Positions 7,710 to 13,683 are shown, numbered from the stretch's first letter. The stretch is DNA of 15,850 nt from Lactobacillus helveticus DSM 20075 = CGMCC 1.1877 (GCF_000160855.1 NZ_GG700752.1:112066-127915), one strand, 5' to 3'. Translations and numbers: made by a program. Notes: a model not told the origin generated them from the sequence alone.

Positions 7710-7783
7710 TTTTTAGAAGTACATCAGGTGATTAGATAAAAGGAAAGTATGTGTTGCTCTATAAGATATTAAAATATAAATAA

Positions 7784-7812
7784 TTGTTGAAGCTGTTTAA
7801 ACTTGTTATAAT
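7784..7812 (+). promoter_or_regulatory. Promoter of the antisense (antitoxin) RNA
   Basis: TTGTTG (7784-7789) and a perfect TATAAT (7807-7812) are separated by exactly 17 bp. The predicted start is near 7819. No ORF with a ribosome binding site follows before the terminator at 7902-7946, so the product should be a short untranslated RNA. Confidence 0.8.
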
Positions 7813-7818
7813 AGTGAT

Positions 7819-7945
7819 GAAAAAGAGGCTGACAAATGTGTCAACCTCGTAGTGTAGAAATAGCATCAGCGGTGCGATCAAATATAATTTTAAAATATAC
7901 TAAATAACTGCCAGCTTTGCCGAGCTAAAGCAGTTATTTTTTATT
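7819..7945 (+). ncRNA. Predicted type I antitoxin RNA, antisense to the toxin 3' UTR
   Basis: The transcript predicted from the TTGTTG-17-TATAAT promoter runs about 125 nt to the hairpin at 7902-7939 plus U-tract. It is convergent with the holin-like toxin gene, whose stop codon (7953-7955) lies just beyond its 3' end. The toxin mRNA's own predicted terminator (7820-7848) coincides with the 5' end of this RNA, so the whole RNA would pair with the toxin 3' UTR. This is the layout known for txpA/RatA and bsrG/SR4, where pairing triggers RNase III decay or blocks translation. The RNA's 5' stem (7825-7848) carries a C-A mismatch on this strand but a G-U pair on the other, so that stem is better suited to the toxin mRNA. 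Confidence 0.7.
7820..7848 (-). terminator. Terminator of the toxin mRNA
   Basis: Read on the minus strand, GAGGTTGACA pairs with TGTCAGCCTC (7839-7848 with 7825-7834) through 10 bp with one G-U, followed by TTTTT (7820-7824). On the plus strand the same pair is a C-A mismatch, so the element is built to terminate minus-strand transcripts. Confidence 0.75.
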
Positions 7946-7946
7946 T
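7902..7946 (+). terminator. Terminator of the antisense RNA
   Basis: A perfect 10-bp outer stem AAATAACTGC/GCAGTTATTT (7902-7911 with 7930-7939) has an inner AGCT/AGCT pairing and is followed by TTTTTTATTTT. It directly precedes the toxin stop codon on the opposite strand. Confidence 0.85.
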
Positions 7947-7952
7947 TGCTGA

Positions 7953-8090
7953 TTAAAAAAATTTAATCAACTCCACAACTAATAAAATTAATACAACGAC
8001 AAATGAGCCGAAATCTAACATTAGCTGTAACGCATCTGAGACAGACACGAAGGCTGCTCTATTAGGATGTGAATACGAGTTAAAAATCAC
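7953..8090 (-). CDS. Holin-like type I toxin (Hol_Tox/TxpA type), start region frameshifted
   Basis: The frame encodes a 45-aa peptide with the family's hallmark VSVSDALQLMLDFGSF, followed by a long Val/Leu/Ile helix and a KFF end. This is the Hol_Tox pattern (sALqlMl.FG.F plus one membrane helix) of type I toxins acting at the membrane. The best ribosome binding site, AAGGAG (8104-8109), is set 9 nt before ATG 8092-8094. That ATG reads MSDF and then stops at TAA (8080-8082). Removing one T from the run of five (8082-8086 on this strand) would join MSDF to NSYSHPNRAAFVSVSDAL. As written, the frame can only open at GTG 8088-8090, poorly spaced from the Shine-Dalgarno. So the toxin is either frameshift-inactivated, weakly expressed, or a sequencing artefact. 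It has its own promoter and an antisense RNA. Confidence 0.75.
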   Translation of the reverse strand: MIFNSYSHPNRAAFVSVSDALQLMLDFGSFVVVLILLVVELIKFF

Positions 8091-8146
8091 TCATAAGCAC
8101 CATCTCCTTCGAGGATAGCCACCGTTTCAGCTTTTCTACGGATAAA

Positions 8147-8176
8147 ATTATACTAAATCCAAATATACGTTCACAA
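8147..8176 (-). promoter_or_regulatory. Toxin promoter
   Basis: On the minus strand TTGTGA (8171-8176) and a perfect TATAAT (8147-8152) are spaced 18 bp apart, predicting a start near 8140 and a 5' UTR of about 45 nt. The -35 lies inside the palindrome at 8169-8182. Confidence 0.65.
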
Positions 8177-8182
8177 GCGAAC
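8169..8182. repeat. Palindromic repeat GTTC-CAAGC-GAAC, copy 1
   Basis: GTTCACAAGCGAAC is an imperfect palindrome lying between the terminator of the small membrane protein gene and the type I toxin promoter. A perfect version occurs at 12312-12325 in the same relative place before yefM-yoeB. The similarity continues into the following A-run and ATC. Confidence 0.6.
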
Positions 8183-8186
8183 ACAA

Positions 8187-8218
8187 AAAATCGTTCACAC
8201 ATTAGTTGGAACGATTTT
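8187..8218 (-). terminator. Terminator overlapping the end of the small membrane protein gene
   Basis: A 10-bp stem AAAATCGTTC/GAACGATTTT (8187-8196 with 8209-8218) ends in a run of six T on the minus strand. The 5' arm is inside the last codons of the CDS that stops at 8202. Confidence 0.8.
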
Positions 8219-8483
8219 CTTTTCCATAGAATGAATGCAAAATTAGCCAAACAATAGTGGCAAGGACTGCAATATCAAAGCACCAAATACCGGGATGAAA
8301 GCCACTAACTAATGGAATAAAGTCGATAATAGCAACAAATTGATCATGGATAGCAGGTAGGTGCGGATCTTGTATCCAACCATAAATCTTTACTGCCATG
8401 AAAATAATAGTTATTACCCAGGCAATAATTGCAATGAGTGCGGAAATCTTTTTAGCTAAGCGTATTTTCTCTGTAGGATTCAT
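8202..8483 (-). CDS. Small membrane protein of unknown function, coupled to the Rgg-type gene
   Basis: This 93-aa protein has two hydrophobic helices (about 15-36 and 67-84) flanking a His/Pro-rich middle (DPHLPAIHDQF, GFHPG), with a basic N-terminus and KENR near the end. I do not recognise a family. Its ATG overlaps the TGA of the upstream regulator gene (ATGA, 8480-8483), so the two are translationally coupled and likely work together. It could be a membrane partner, an immunity-like protein or a sensor linked to the Rgg circuit; the sequence does not decide. A terminator begins within its last codons. Confidence 0.75.
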   Translation of the reverse strand: MNPTEKIRLAKKISALIAIIAWVITIIFMAVKIYGWIQDPHLPAIHDQFVAIIDFIPLVSGFHPGIWCFDIAVLATIVWLILHSFYGKENRSN

Positions 8484-9337
8484 TCATTGTCCTCCCAAAT
8501 TTGTTTAACATCCTTGAAGGCTTCTAACAATTTCTGTGCATGTCGTGAGCAGTTCAATTGTATCAAATTATTAAATATTGCTAGAACTGGTTGTTCATTT
8601 CCAGTCTGACAGTAGTCGATGCCCCGTTGCAAAAAGGTTAAGGTGAGATCAAAAAACATGAAATGAGGCGGAAGTTCGATCTTACGCAATTCATCTAATA
8701 ACTGTTGTGCGTAGTCTAGTTTCTTTTTAAAAATAAAAGCAATAACAGTATCTGAGAGACCACCCATAAAGATTGTGAGATTATCAGTCAAATCGCTAAC
8801 TTGGTCAAAGTTATGGACGATCCGCATGGCGATTTTAAAGCCAATTTCGGAATTCAACAAGAAGGGTGAATTGGCAAACAAGGTAATGTTGTATTTAGAC
8901 CAGACTGTATTATGTAGCAGATAAGAGCCAATGCGTTGAATATCAGCAGTAGTCAGGTAATTCTTCCCCTCAATTAAAAGCAGTTTGTTACAGACTAGCA
9001 TAATATTTTTTAATTCAAGAATGTTTTTGCTAGCGTGATATTTAGCTAAATGATCCTGCGCATACTTACGTAGTACAGGAACATCTTCATCCTTAATTGC
9101 CGTAACTATCTCATCAGGCAGTTCAAATTCTGCTTCGATGTTTGCCCGTTCGGTGAATTCATCTAGCGTAATGTTAATGCGTTTGAGTAACGCAATTGCC
9201 GTACTGAATTCTACTTCTACCTGATTGTTTTCCCAACGAGAGAGTTTAGAAATAGAACAAATTCCCTGGCACGCCTCAGTTTGCGTGATTTCTTGTTCTT
9301 TGCGTAAATCTTTATAAAATGAACCATATTTAAACAT
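8480..9337 (-). CDS. Rgg/GadR/MutR-family transcriptional regulator
   Basis: The N-terminal XRE-type helix-turn-helix (about residues 1-60 from this start) shows LRKEQEITQTEA, then SISKLSRWENNQ. The remaining 225 residues are all-helical, as in the C-terminal peptide-binding repeat domain of Rgg proteins. These regulators sense small peptides or metabolites and usually control adjacent genes. I choose ATG 9335-9337 because GAGGT sits 5 nt upstream and Rgg proteins start this way. The longer frame from 9385 adds 16 residues, but its ATG overlaps the predicted -10 (9384-9389) and lies upstream of the transcription start. The gene is divergent from the DUF4097-ABC operon across a palindrome-containing region, so that operon and the gene itself are the likely targets. 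Confidence 0.85.
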   Translation of the reverse strand: MFKYGSFYKDLRKEQEITQTEACQGICSISKLSRWENNQVEVEFSTAIALLKRINITLDEFTERANIEAEFELPDEIVTAIKDEDVPVLRKYAQDHLAKYHASKNILELKNIMLVCNKLLLIEGKNYLTTADIQRIGSYLLHNTVWSKYNITLFANSPFLLNSEIGFKIAMRIVHNFDQVSDLTDNLTIFMGGLSDTVIAFIFKKKLDYAQQLLDELRKIELPPHFMFFDLTLTFLQRGIDYCQTGNEQPVLAIFNNLIQLNCSRHAQKLLEAFKDVKQIWEDNE

Positions 9338-9349
9338 GTCATACCTCAG

Positions 9350-9365
9350 TTTGCAGATCTGCAAA
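9350..9365. promoter_or_regulatory. Perfect 16-bp palindrome, candidate Rgg operator
   Basis: TTTGCAGATCTGCAAA is a perfect palindrome. It abuts the predicted -35 (9369-9374) of the divergent DUF4097-ABC promoter and lies in the 5' UTR of the Rgg-type gene, just upstream of its ribosome binding site. This is the place an activator that also represses itself would bind. In RNA it could also fold next to the ribosome binding site. Confidence 0.6.
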
Positions 9366-9368
9366 TTC

Positions 9369-9412
9369 TTTACATTTTCATTCATTATCCTGCGATACTA
9401 ATAACAATTCAA
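9369..9412. promoter_or_regulatory. Overlapping divergent promoters (Rgg-type gene / DUF4097-ABC)
   Basis: Minus strand: TTGAAT (9407-9412), 17 bp, GATAAT (9384-9389) for the regulator. Plus strand: TTTACA (9369-9374), 19 bp, extended TGCGATACT (9391-9399) for the DUF4097 gene. The two interlock, so only one polymerase can occupy the region. The plus promoter is weak, which fits a need for activation. Confidence 0.5.
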
Positions 9413-9428
9413 GTAGCGAGGGATAGAA

Positions 9429-10058
9429 ATGAAAAGAGGAATGGAAATGTTAATTTTGGCTATTGTAATTATTTTAGTTATCTTAGGAATTTTAAAGGTG
9501 CAGGATATGAATAAAGTTAGTTCAGAACAAGTAGTACAAAAAGTTTTAACTAATTGCGAATTTAATCAAGTAAAAGTTGATACCAGTAATGCCAATATTA
9601 AAGTCAAACAAGGCAATCATTACCGTGTCCTTTTTGAAGGGAGACAGAAGTTGCTTCCAAAAGTTGAAGTTAAGAATAAGCGATTAATTGTTGAAGATAA
9701 AGATGGCATTAAGGTGGTTAATGGAAATCTCTTTGACTTATTCAAAAAACATTCTGTAGTACCACAAATTACGATTGAATTACCAAATGAAAAGTTAAAA
9801 AATATTGAAATCGATAATTCTAACGGTAGCGTTACGGTTCAAGGCGTTGCTGTTAGTCAAGGTGAAATTGATCTTTCAAACGGCAATATTATGGTCGATC
9901 ATAGTACAGCTGACGGTTATGATCTGGATACGTCGAATGGACACGTTGAGATAAATGGTTCAAATAAAGGTGACTCTTACAGTAAGGATGACAAGGCGCG
10001 AAGAGTATTAAGTATTGATAATTCAAATGGTGACATAACGGTAAGTTACGGAGGATAG
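9429..10058 (+). CDS. Membrane-anchored DUF4097 beta-strand repeat protein
   Basis: This 209-aa protein has one N-terminal membrane helix (about residues 7-23, no obvious cleavage site) and an outward-facing or cytosolic domain of DUF4097-type beta-helix repeats. The repeat signature D-x-S-N-(G/A)-x-(I/V) occurs at Asp51, Asp129, Asp148, Asp167 and Asp197. DUF4097 proteins are common next to envelope-stress and antimicrobial-response regulators in Firmicutes, but no molecular activity is established. The start follows GAGGGATAGAA. It is the first gene of a two-gene operon; the ABC gene starts 4 bp after its stop, after GGAGG inside its last codons. It is likely controlled by the divergent Rgg-type regulator. 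Confidence 0.85.
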   Translation: MKRGMEMLILAIVIILVILGILKVQDMNKVSSEQVVQKVLTNCEFNQVKVDTSNANIKVKQGNHYRVLFEGRQKLLPKVEVKNKRLIVEDKDGIKVVNGNLFDLFKKHSVVPQITIELPNEKLKNIEIDNSNGSVTVQGVAVSQGEIDLSNGNIMVDHSTADGYDLDTSNGHVEINGSNKGDSYSKDDKARRVLSIDNSNGDITVSYGG

Positions 10059-10062
10059 AAAT

Positions 10063-11676
10063 ATGATTTACAAATACTCTTCACATTCTAAATTTATCAG
10101 CATGATTATCTTCGGTTTAATTGCCGGTATGAAACAGATTATCGTGGCTTATATGGTGCAGACGTTGACTAATATTGCTACACAAAGAAGCTTTAGTGAC
10201 TTACCGCAAATTTTGTTAATTGCTGTTAGTGGTCTGTTGATTACCTTTTTAGCTTCACTTATTTTCAATCGTTTAAAAACAGGTGCGATTCAAGAAGCAA
10301 ATATTACTTTACGGCTTGGTATCTTAAAAGGGATGCTTAAACAATCTAGTGATGAAAATACTAATAGTTTAGGTTATCTAACTACAGATTTTAAATTATT
10401 AGAAACTAATCGTTTTGATGCAGAAATTGAAATAATGATGCAAGCGTACATGATCATTTTTGCATTAGGCTATGCATTGTTGGTTAACTGGTTAGTAACC
10501 TTGCTTTTCCTAATAGGTTCATGCTTACCGATGATAGTGTCTAGCTTCTTTCAAAGGAAAATTCAGACTGCTTCCGAAAATTGGACTAACGCCAATGATA
10601 AGTATGTTAGTCATATCAAGAATTTTTTAGCTGGTAGTTCAACGTTGAAGTTATATGATAAGCAAGATAATGCTGTTAAGAAGAATAATGTGTTCGTTAA
10701 CCAATTAGAAGCAGCACTGCGCAAGATGAATTTACTGAACTTGGACACAATTTCATGGGTCAGCTTGATTGCTAACTTATTTACCTTTACAGTGCCATTC
10801 TTAGTAGGGATTTACATGGTAGTTAATGGACAAACTACATTGGGTGCATTATTTGCAATCGTGCAGTTGTCGAATTCTTTTGTTAATCCAATTTTGGCAA
10901 TTTTAGAAGATCGCAATAAGTTATCAACTACTAAAAAGATTGTTGCTAAAGCTGAAAAGTATATTGCCGAAGGCAAGAAAACTGAAGACGTTTCTGAAAA
11001 TGATTTTAGTGAATTGGAAGTGGATGATTTAACTTTAATTAGAAAAGATCAGGAGCTGGCTAGACATCTTAATTTAAAGATTAAGGCTGAACAAAAAGTA
11101 GCGGTTATTGGGCCATCGGGTACTGGTAAATCAACGCTTTTGCAATATTTAATGACAGGAGAATTCGGTCAGGCTAAAGATATTATTTTGAATAATAGCC
11201 AAGCTAAGGCTGGTGGATTCGCCAATATCTTTTCATACGCTAGTCAAAGTCCTGTAATTTTTGCGGACAATTTATGGTTTAACTTAACTCTTGGCGTAGA
11301 TATTTCCCGGGAAATGGTAATGGAAGTCTGCACCAAGTTGGGACTAGACACCATCGTGAAAGAGAAAGGATGGGATTATTCTTTAGGGGATAATGCGGAT
11401 CAATTATCTGGTGGTCAGCTTGCAAGAATTGAATTGGCACGGGCCATTTTAATGAAGCGACCAGTACTGCTGCTTGATGAAATTAACGCATCCCTTGATA
11501 AAAAGACCTCAGATCAGATTCACGATTACTTGCTAGAGTCTGATTTGACTTTTGTAGAAGTGATTCATCATTATGAACCAGAAGAGTTGCAGAGATATGA
11601 TCAAGTAATCGATTTAGAACAGTTTGTTTCAAGATATAAAAAATCCCCGACATATTGTCGAGGACTTTCTATTTAG
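10063..11676 (+). CDS. ABC exporter half-transporter (membrane plus ATPase domains)
   Basis: This is a 537-aa exporter-type ABC protein, probably acting as a homodimer. About five to six membrane helices lie in residues 10-285, followed by the ATPase. Motifs are Walker A GPSGTGKS (350-357), Q-loop Gln395 (ASQSP), signature LSGGQ (448-452), Walker B VLLLDEI (Asp472, Glu473), D-loop SLD, and switch His502/503. All are intact, unlike the ABC pseudogene at 2910-5237. The substrate is unknown; peptide or lipid export is typical of the class. The ATPase fold is short at the N-terminus of its domain. The last dozen residues (KKSPTYCRGLSI) are encoded by the hairpin that terminates the convergent yoeB. 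This suggests the native C-terminus was replaced or extended. Start after GGAGG; operon with the DUF4097 gene. Confidence 0.9.
   Translation: MIYKYSSHSKFISMIIFGLIAGMKQIIVAYMVQTLTNIATQRSFSDLPQILLIAVSGLLITFLASLIFNRLKTGAIQEANITLRLGILKGMLKQSSDENTNSLGYLTTDFKLLETNRFDAEIEIMMQAYMIIFALGYALLVNWLVTLLFLIGSCLPMIVSSFFQRKIQTASENWTNANDKYVSHIKNFLAGSSTLKLYDKQDNAVKKNNVFVNQLEAALRKMNLLNLDTISWVSLIANLFTFTVPFLVGIYMVVNGQTTLGALFAIVQLSNSFVNPILAILEDRNKLSTTKKIVAKAEKYIAEGKKTEDVSENDFSELEVDDLTLIRKDQELARHLNLKIKAEQKVAVIGPSGTGKSTLLQYLMTGEFGQAKDIILNNSQAKAGGFANIFSYASQSPVIFADNLWFNLTLGVDISREMVMEVCTKLGLDTIVKEKGWDYSLGDNADQLSGGQLARIELARAILMKRPVLLLDEINASLDKKTSDQIHDYLLESDLTFVEVIHHYEPEELQRYDQVIDLEQFVSRYKKSPTYCRGLSI
11639..11670 (-). terminator. 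yoeB terminator, copy 1 of a flanking repeat
   Basis: TCCTCGACA/TGTCGGGGA on the minus strand (11656-11664 with 11644-11652, one G-U) is followed by TTTTTT. The 30 bases 11641-11670 match 12331-12360 at 26 positions. This copy also codes for the C-terminal end of the convergent ABC exporter. Confidence 0.8.
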
Positions 11677-11938
11677 AATAGTGATATTTTAGTTGCCATA
11701 TTTGAAGTTCTGTTGCCGTAACTGAATAAGCCATACGATCTTTGTGATTGATTTTTCGAGACCATGTACCGCTTAAATTTGCCTTTAAAGGCTCAGGTTT
11801 TCCTTTTCCAGTGAATGGATGGCGTTGACAATCTCTAATGAGACCATCGATTTTCTTTGAAGTTTTTTTATCTTCTTTCTTCCACTCTAGATATTCATCC
11901 CAGGCATTATAGTTAAAATTTACGTTAAGCTTCGTCAT
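11669..11938 (-). CDS. yoeB: YoeB-family mRNA interferase toxin
   Basis: This 89-aa type II toxin of the YoeB/Txe family cleaves mRNA at the ribosome. Family landmarks are all present: AWDEYLEWKKEDKK near the start, PFTGKGKPEPLK, NLSGTWSRKI, DRMAYSV, and the terminal YHY. By alignment with E. coli YoeB the catalytic residues are Glu49, Arg68 and His86. The C-terminus is two residues longer (SK) than usual. The start overlaps the end of yefM by 14 bp, the normal antitoxin-first order. Its stop overlaps that of the convergent ABC exporter by 8 bp. The toxin looks functional. Confidence 0.95.
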   Translation of the reverse strand: MTKLNVNFNYNAWDEYLEWKKEDKKTSKKIDGLIRDCQRHPFTGKGKPEPLKANLSGTWSRKINHKDRMAYSVTATELQIWQLKYHYSK

Positions 11939-12233
11939 CTTTAGTTAGAGCCTCGAATTCTTCTGGGGTTAAGATTTTGTTTCGGGTATCTTTATTTTCA
12001 AACGATTCTTTAGCTTCTGCTAATGCATCACGATTTGCCTTAGTCCCTAGAAGATATGAGGTCTCTTGCCATGAATCATATTCTTTTTGTGAAATAATTA
12101 CGACGTTTTTGTCTTTAGGACGAGCAACAATAACTGTAGTATCATAGTCATTAATGTCATCAGCAATTTTTTTAAAGTTATTACGTAGGTCACGAGCAGT
12201 AACTGCTTTAATATTATTTGGTGTTTGTAGCAT
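11925..12233 (-). CDS. yefM: YefM/Phd-family antitoxin
   Basis: This 102-aa antitoxin has an N-terminal Phd/YefM DNA-binding and dimer domain (AVTARDLRNNFKKIADDIN, VIVARPKDKNVVIISQKEYDSWQET) and a charged, presumably disordered C-terminal toxin-binding tail (KILTPEEFEALTKDDEA). It neutralises YoeB and represses the operon. The start has AGGAG 10 nt upstream. A consensus promoter with an inverted repeat over its -35 lies directly before it, fitting autoregulation. Confidence 0.95.
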   Translation of the reverse strand: MLQTPNNIKAVTARDLRNNFKKIADDINDYDTTVIVARPKDKNVVIISQKEYDSWQETSYLLGTKANRDALAEAKESFENKDTRNKILTPEEFEALTKDDEA

Positions 12234-12254
12234 GGTCCATCATCTCCTAACAGT

Positions 12255-12285
12255 ATTATATTATGTAGGCTAAATTGTGTCTACA
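12255..12285 (-). promoter_or_regulatory. yefM-yoeB promoter with operator
   Basis: Minus strand TAGACA (12278-12283), 17 bp, TATAAT (12255-12260). The inverted repeat TGTAGGC (12264-12270) / GTCTACA (12279-12285), 6 of 7 matching, spans the -35 and spacer. It is the likely YefM or YefM-YoeB binding site. Confidence 0.7.
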
Positions 12286-12311
12286 TTTTAAGACTGAAAA
12301 ATCTAGTATTC

Positions 12312-12325
12312 GTTCGCAAGCGAAC
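12312..12325. repeat. Palindromic repeat GTTCGCAAGCGAAC, copy 2
   Basis: Perfect 6-bp arms with an AA centre. It lies between the antiporter terminator and the yefM promoter, the same order as copy 1 at 8169-8182 before the type I toxin. It may be a secondary hairpin of the terminator or a dispersed repeat. Confidence 0.6.
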
Positions 12326-12328
12326 ATG

Positions 12329-12360
12329 AAAAATCCCCGACGCCTTGTCGAAGACTTTCT
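12329..12360 (-). terminator. Antiporter terminator, copy 2 of the flanking repeat
   Basis: On the minus strand TCTTCGAC/GTCGGGGA (12347-12354 with 12334-12341, two G-U pairs) is followed by TTTTTC, directly after the antiporter stop at 12362. It is a direct repeat of 11639-11670, so yefM-yoeB lies between two copies. Confidence 0.8.
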
Positions 12361-12361
12361 T

Positions 12362-13531
12362 TTACATAAATTCTGTACTATCTTTTTGCTTTTTAATAAA
12401 GTAATTCAAGATAAATGGTGAAAGCACCGTTGTAACGATGATTACTAAAATCACACTGGAGTAAATATCTTCAGGGAAGAGGTGATGAGTGATCCCGATC
12501 TGTGCCACGATCAAGGCAACTTCTCCACGAGAAACCATCCCGGCACCCACAATGTTGCCTTCATTTTTAGTAAAACCGAAGACTTCGCTTGAGTATTTAC
12601 CAGCCCAGAATTTGGATAAGAGAGCTAAGATTGTCATCATAATGATGAACCAAATATCCTTGAAGAAGCTCTCAAAGGTCATTGAAAGACCGATGTCAGC
12701 GAAGAACACCGGAATAAAAATCGCGTAACCAATTGCGGAAACTGAAGAGTGAACTTCTTTATATTGTGGCGTTTGTCTAATAGCCAAACCACCAAAGAAT
12801 GCACCTACAACGGCGGATAATCCAACTAAGTCGGCAGCCCAAGCCATTGTTAAAGCTAAGACAAGTGAACCGATAACTACGGAGTAATCAACATCGATTT
12901 TTTCGGAAGCCTTCATAAAGTATGGCGCAGCGAACTTAAAGATGATCCACACAACAACGAAGTAGACAATTTCGATCAAGATATTAATAAAGAAGTTGTT
13001 AGTTAACCCACTCTTGCCGCCTTCGTGACTGAAAGTAGTGAACCCACTTAATACAACAACCGCTAAAATATCGTCAACTACGGCTGCTCCTAAAATTGCT
13101 GTACCGGCACGGGTATGGAGTTGTTGTGCTTCTTGCAATACTACAACGGAGATTGACACACTGGTTGCCGCAAAGACAATTCCGATAAAGAGAGCTTCAA
13201 GTGGTTTCATGCCGAAGAAATAGCTGGCAATACCCATGAAGACAACGGGTAAGATAACTCCGATACTAGCTACGGTGAAACTTAACTTGAAGTATTTCTT
13301 TAATAAGTCCAGGTCACTTTCCAGACCTGCTAAGAACATTAACAGGATTACCCCAAACTCTGAGAATAGACTGACGATGTCGTTTGGTGTTACCCAATTT
13401 AAGATAGCAGGGCCCAATATGATTCCTGATAATAATTGTCCGATAACTGCAGGCATATTAAAGCGAGCAAAGACCTGTCCTAATAAAACTGTAGTTAAAA
13501 GGATTAAGATTAATTCCCCTAAAAAATGCAT
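12362..13531 (-). CDS. Na+/H+ (CPA2-type) antiporter, NapA-like
   Basis: This 389-aa protein has about 11 to 13 membrane helices and exchanges cytoplasmic Na+ (or K+) for protons. It has the CPA2 core with AAVVDDILAVVV carrying the paired Asp153-Asp154 (electrogenic type). Other landmarks are GQLLSGIILGPAIL, LLMFLAGLESDL, FAATSVSISV and SRGEVALIVAQIG. There is no C-terminal RCK/TrkA domain, as in Enterococcus hirae NapA (similar length). I choose ATG 13529-13531, 5 nt after GAAAGGG. The frame is open upstream to 13624, but those 31 residues would be encoded by a terminator hairpin. With that hairpin directly before the ribosome binding site and no promoter of its own clearly visible, expression may depend on read-through or attenuation. 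Confidence 0.9.
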   Translation of the reverse strand: MHFLGELILILLTTVLLGQVFARFNMPAVIGQLLSGIILGPAILNWVTPNDIVSLFSEFGVILLMFLAGLESDLDLLKKYFKLSFTVASIGVILPVVFMGIASYFFGMKPLEALFIGIVFAATSVSISVVVLQEAQQLHTRAGTAILGAAVVDDILAVVVLSGFTTFSHEGGKSGLTNNFFINILIEIVYFVVVWIIFKFAAPYFMKASEKIDVDYSVVIGSLVLALTMAWAADLVGLSAVVGAFFGGLAIRQTPQYKEVHSSVSAIGYAIFIPVFFADIGLSMTFESFFKDIWFIIMMTILALLSKFWAGKYSSEVFGFTKNEGNIVGAGMVSRGEVALIVAQIGITHHLFPEDIYSSVILVIIVTTVLSPFILNYFIKKQKDSTEFM

Positions 13532-13546
13532 GTATTCCCTTTCTAT

Positions 13547-13606
13547 AAAAAAGCAAAAGCTTTCAAGGTGCTTCTTGACCCAAAGAAGCAAATCTTGAAA
13601 GCTTTT
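13547..13606 (-). terminator. Long bipartite terminator hairpin before the antiporter ribosome binding site
   Basis: The outer stem is a perfect 13 bp (13555-13567 with 13594-13606) and the inner stem a perfect 7 bp GCTTCTT/AAGAAGC (13570-13576 with 13583-13589). Downstream on the minus strand comes GCTTTTTT. It lies 77 bp after the metal ATPase stop and ends 3 bp before the antiporter Shine-Dalgarno. It can be the ATPase terminator, an attenuator for the antiporter, or both. Confidence 0.8.
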
Positions 13607-13683
13607 ATTCTGATAAAAACCCAACCACTAAATGAAATATTCAGTTGAGTCTAATTTTAATATTTTTCTAAACTGGATGCAAA

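Noticed and set aside
7110..8201. CRISPR array or tRNA genes in the large non-coding gap
   Set aside because: No regularly spaced repeats and no cloverleaf with a TTC-type T-loop were seen; the hairpins are terminators.
9338..9385. 16-residue N-terminal extension of the Rgg-type regulator
   Set aside because: Its ATG overlaps the predicted -10 box and lacks a proper Shine-Dalgarno; ATG 9337 fits the family start.
13236..13598. Plus-strand 120-aa frame opposite the antiporter
   Set aside because: It is antisense to conserved antiporter helices and runs into the terminator hairpin; no start signals.
13532..13624. N-terminal 31-residue extension of the antiporter
   Set aside because: It would be encoded by a 13 + 7 bp terminator hairpin; ATG 13531 has a good Shine-Dalgarno and the usual family start.
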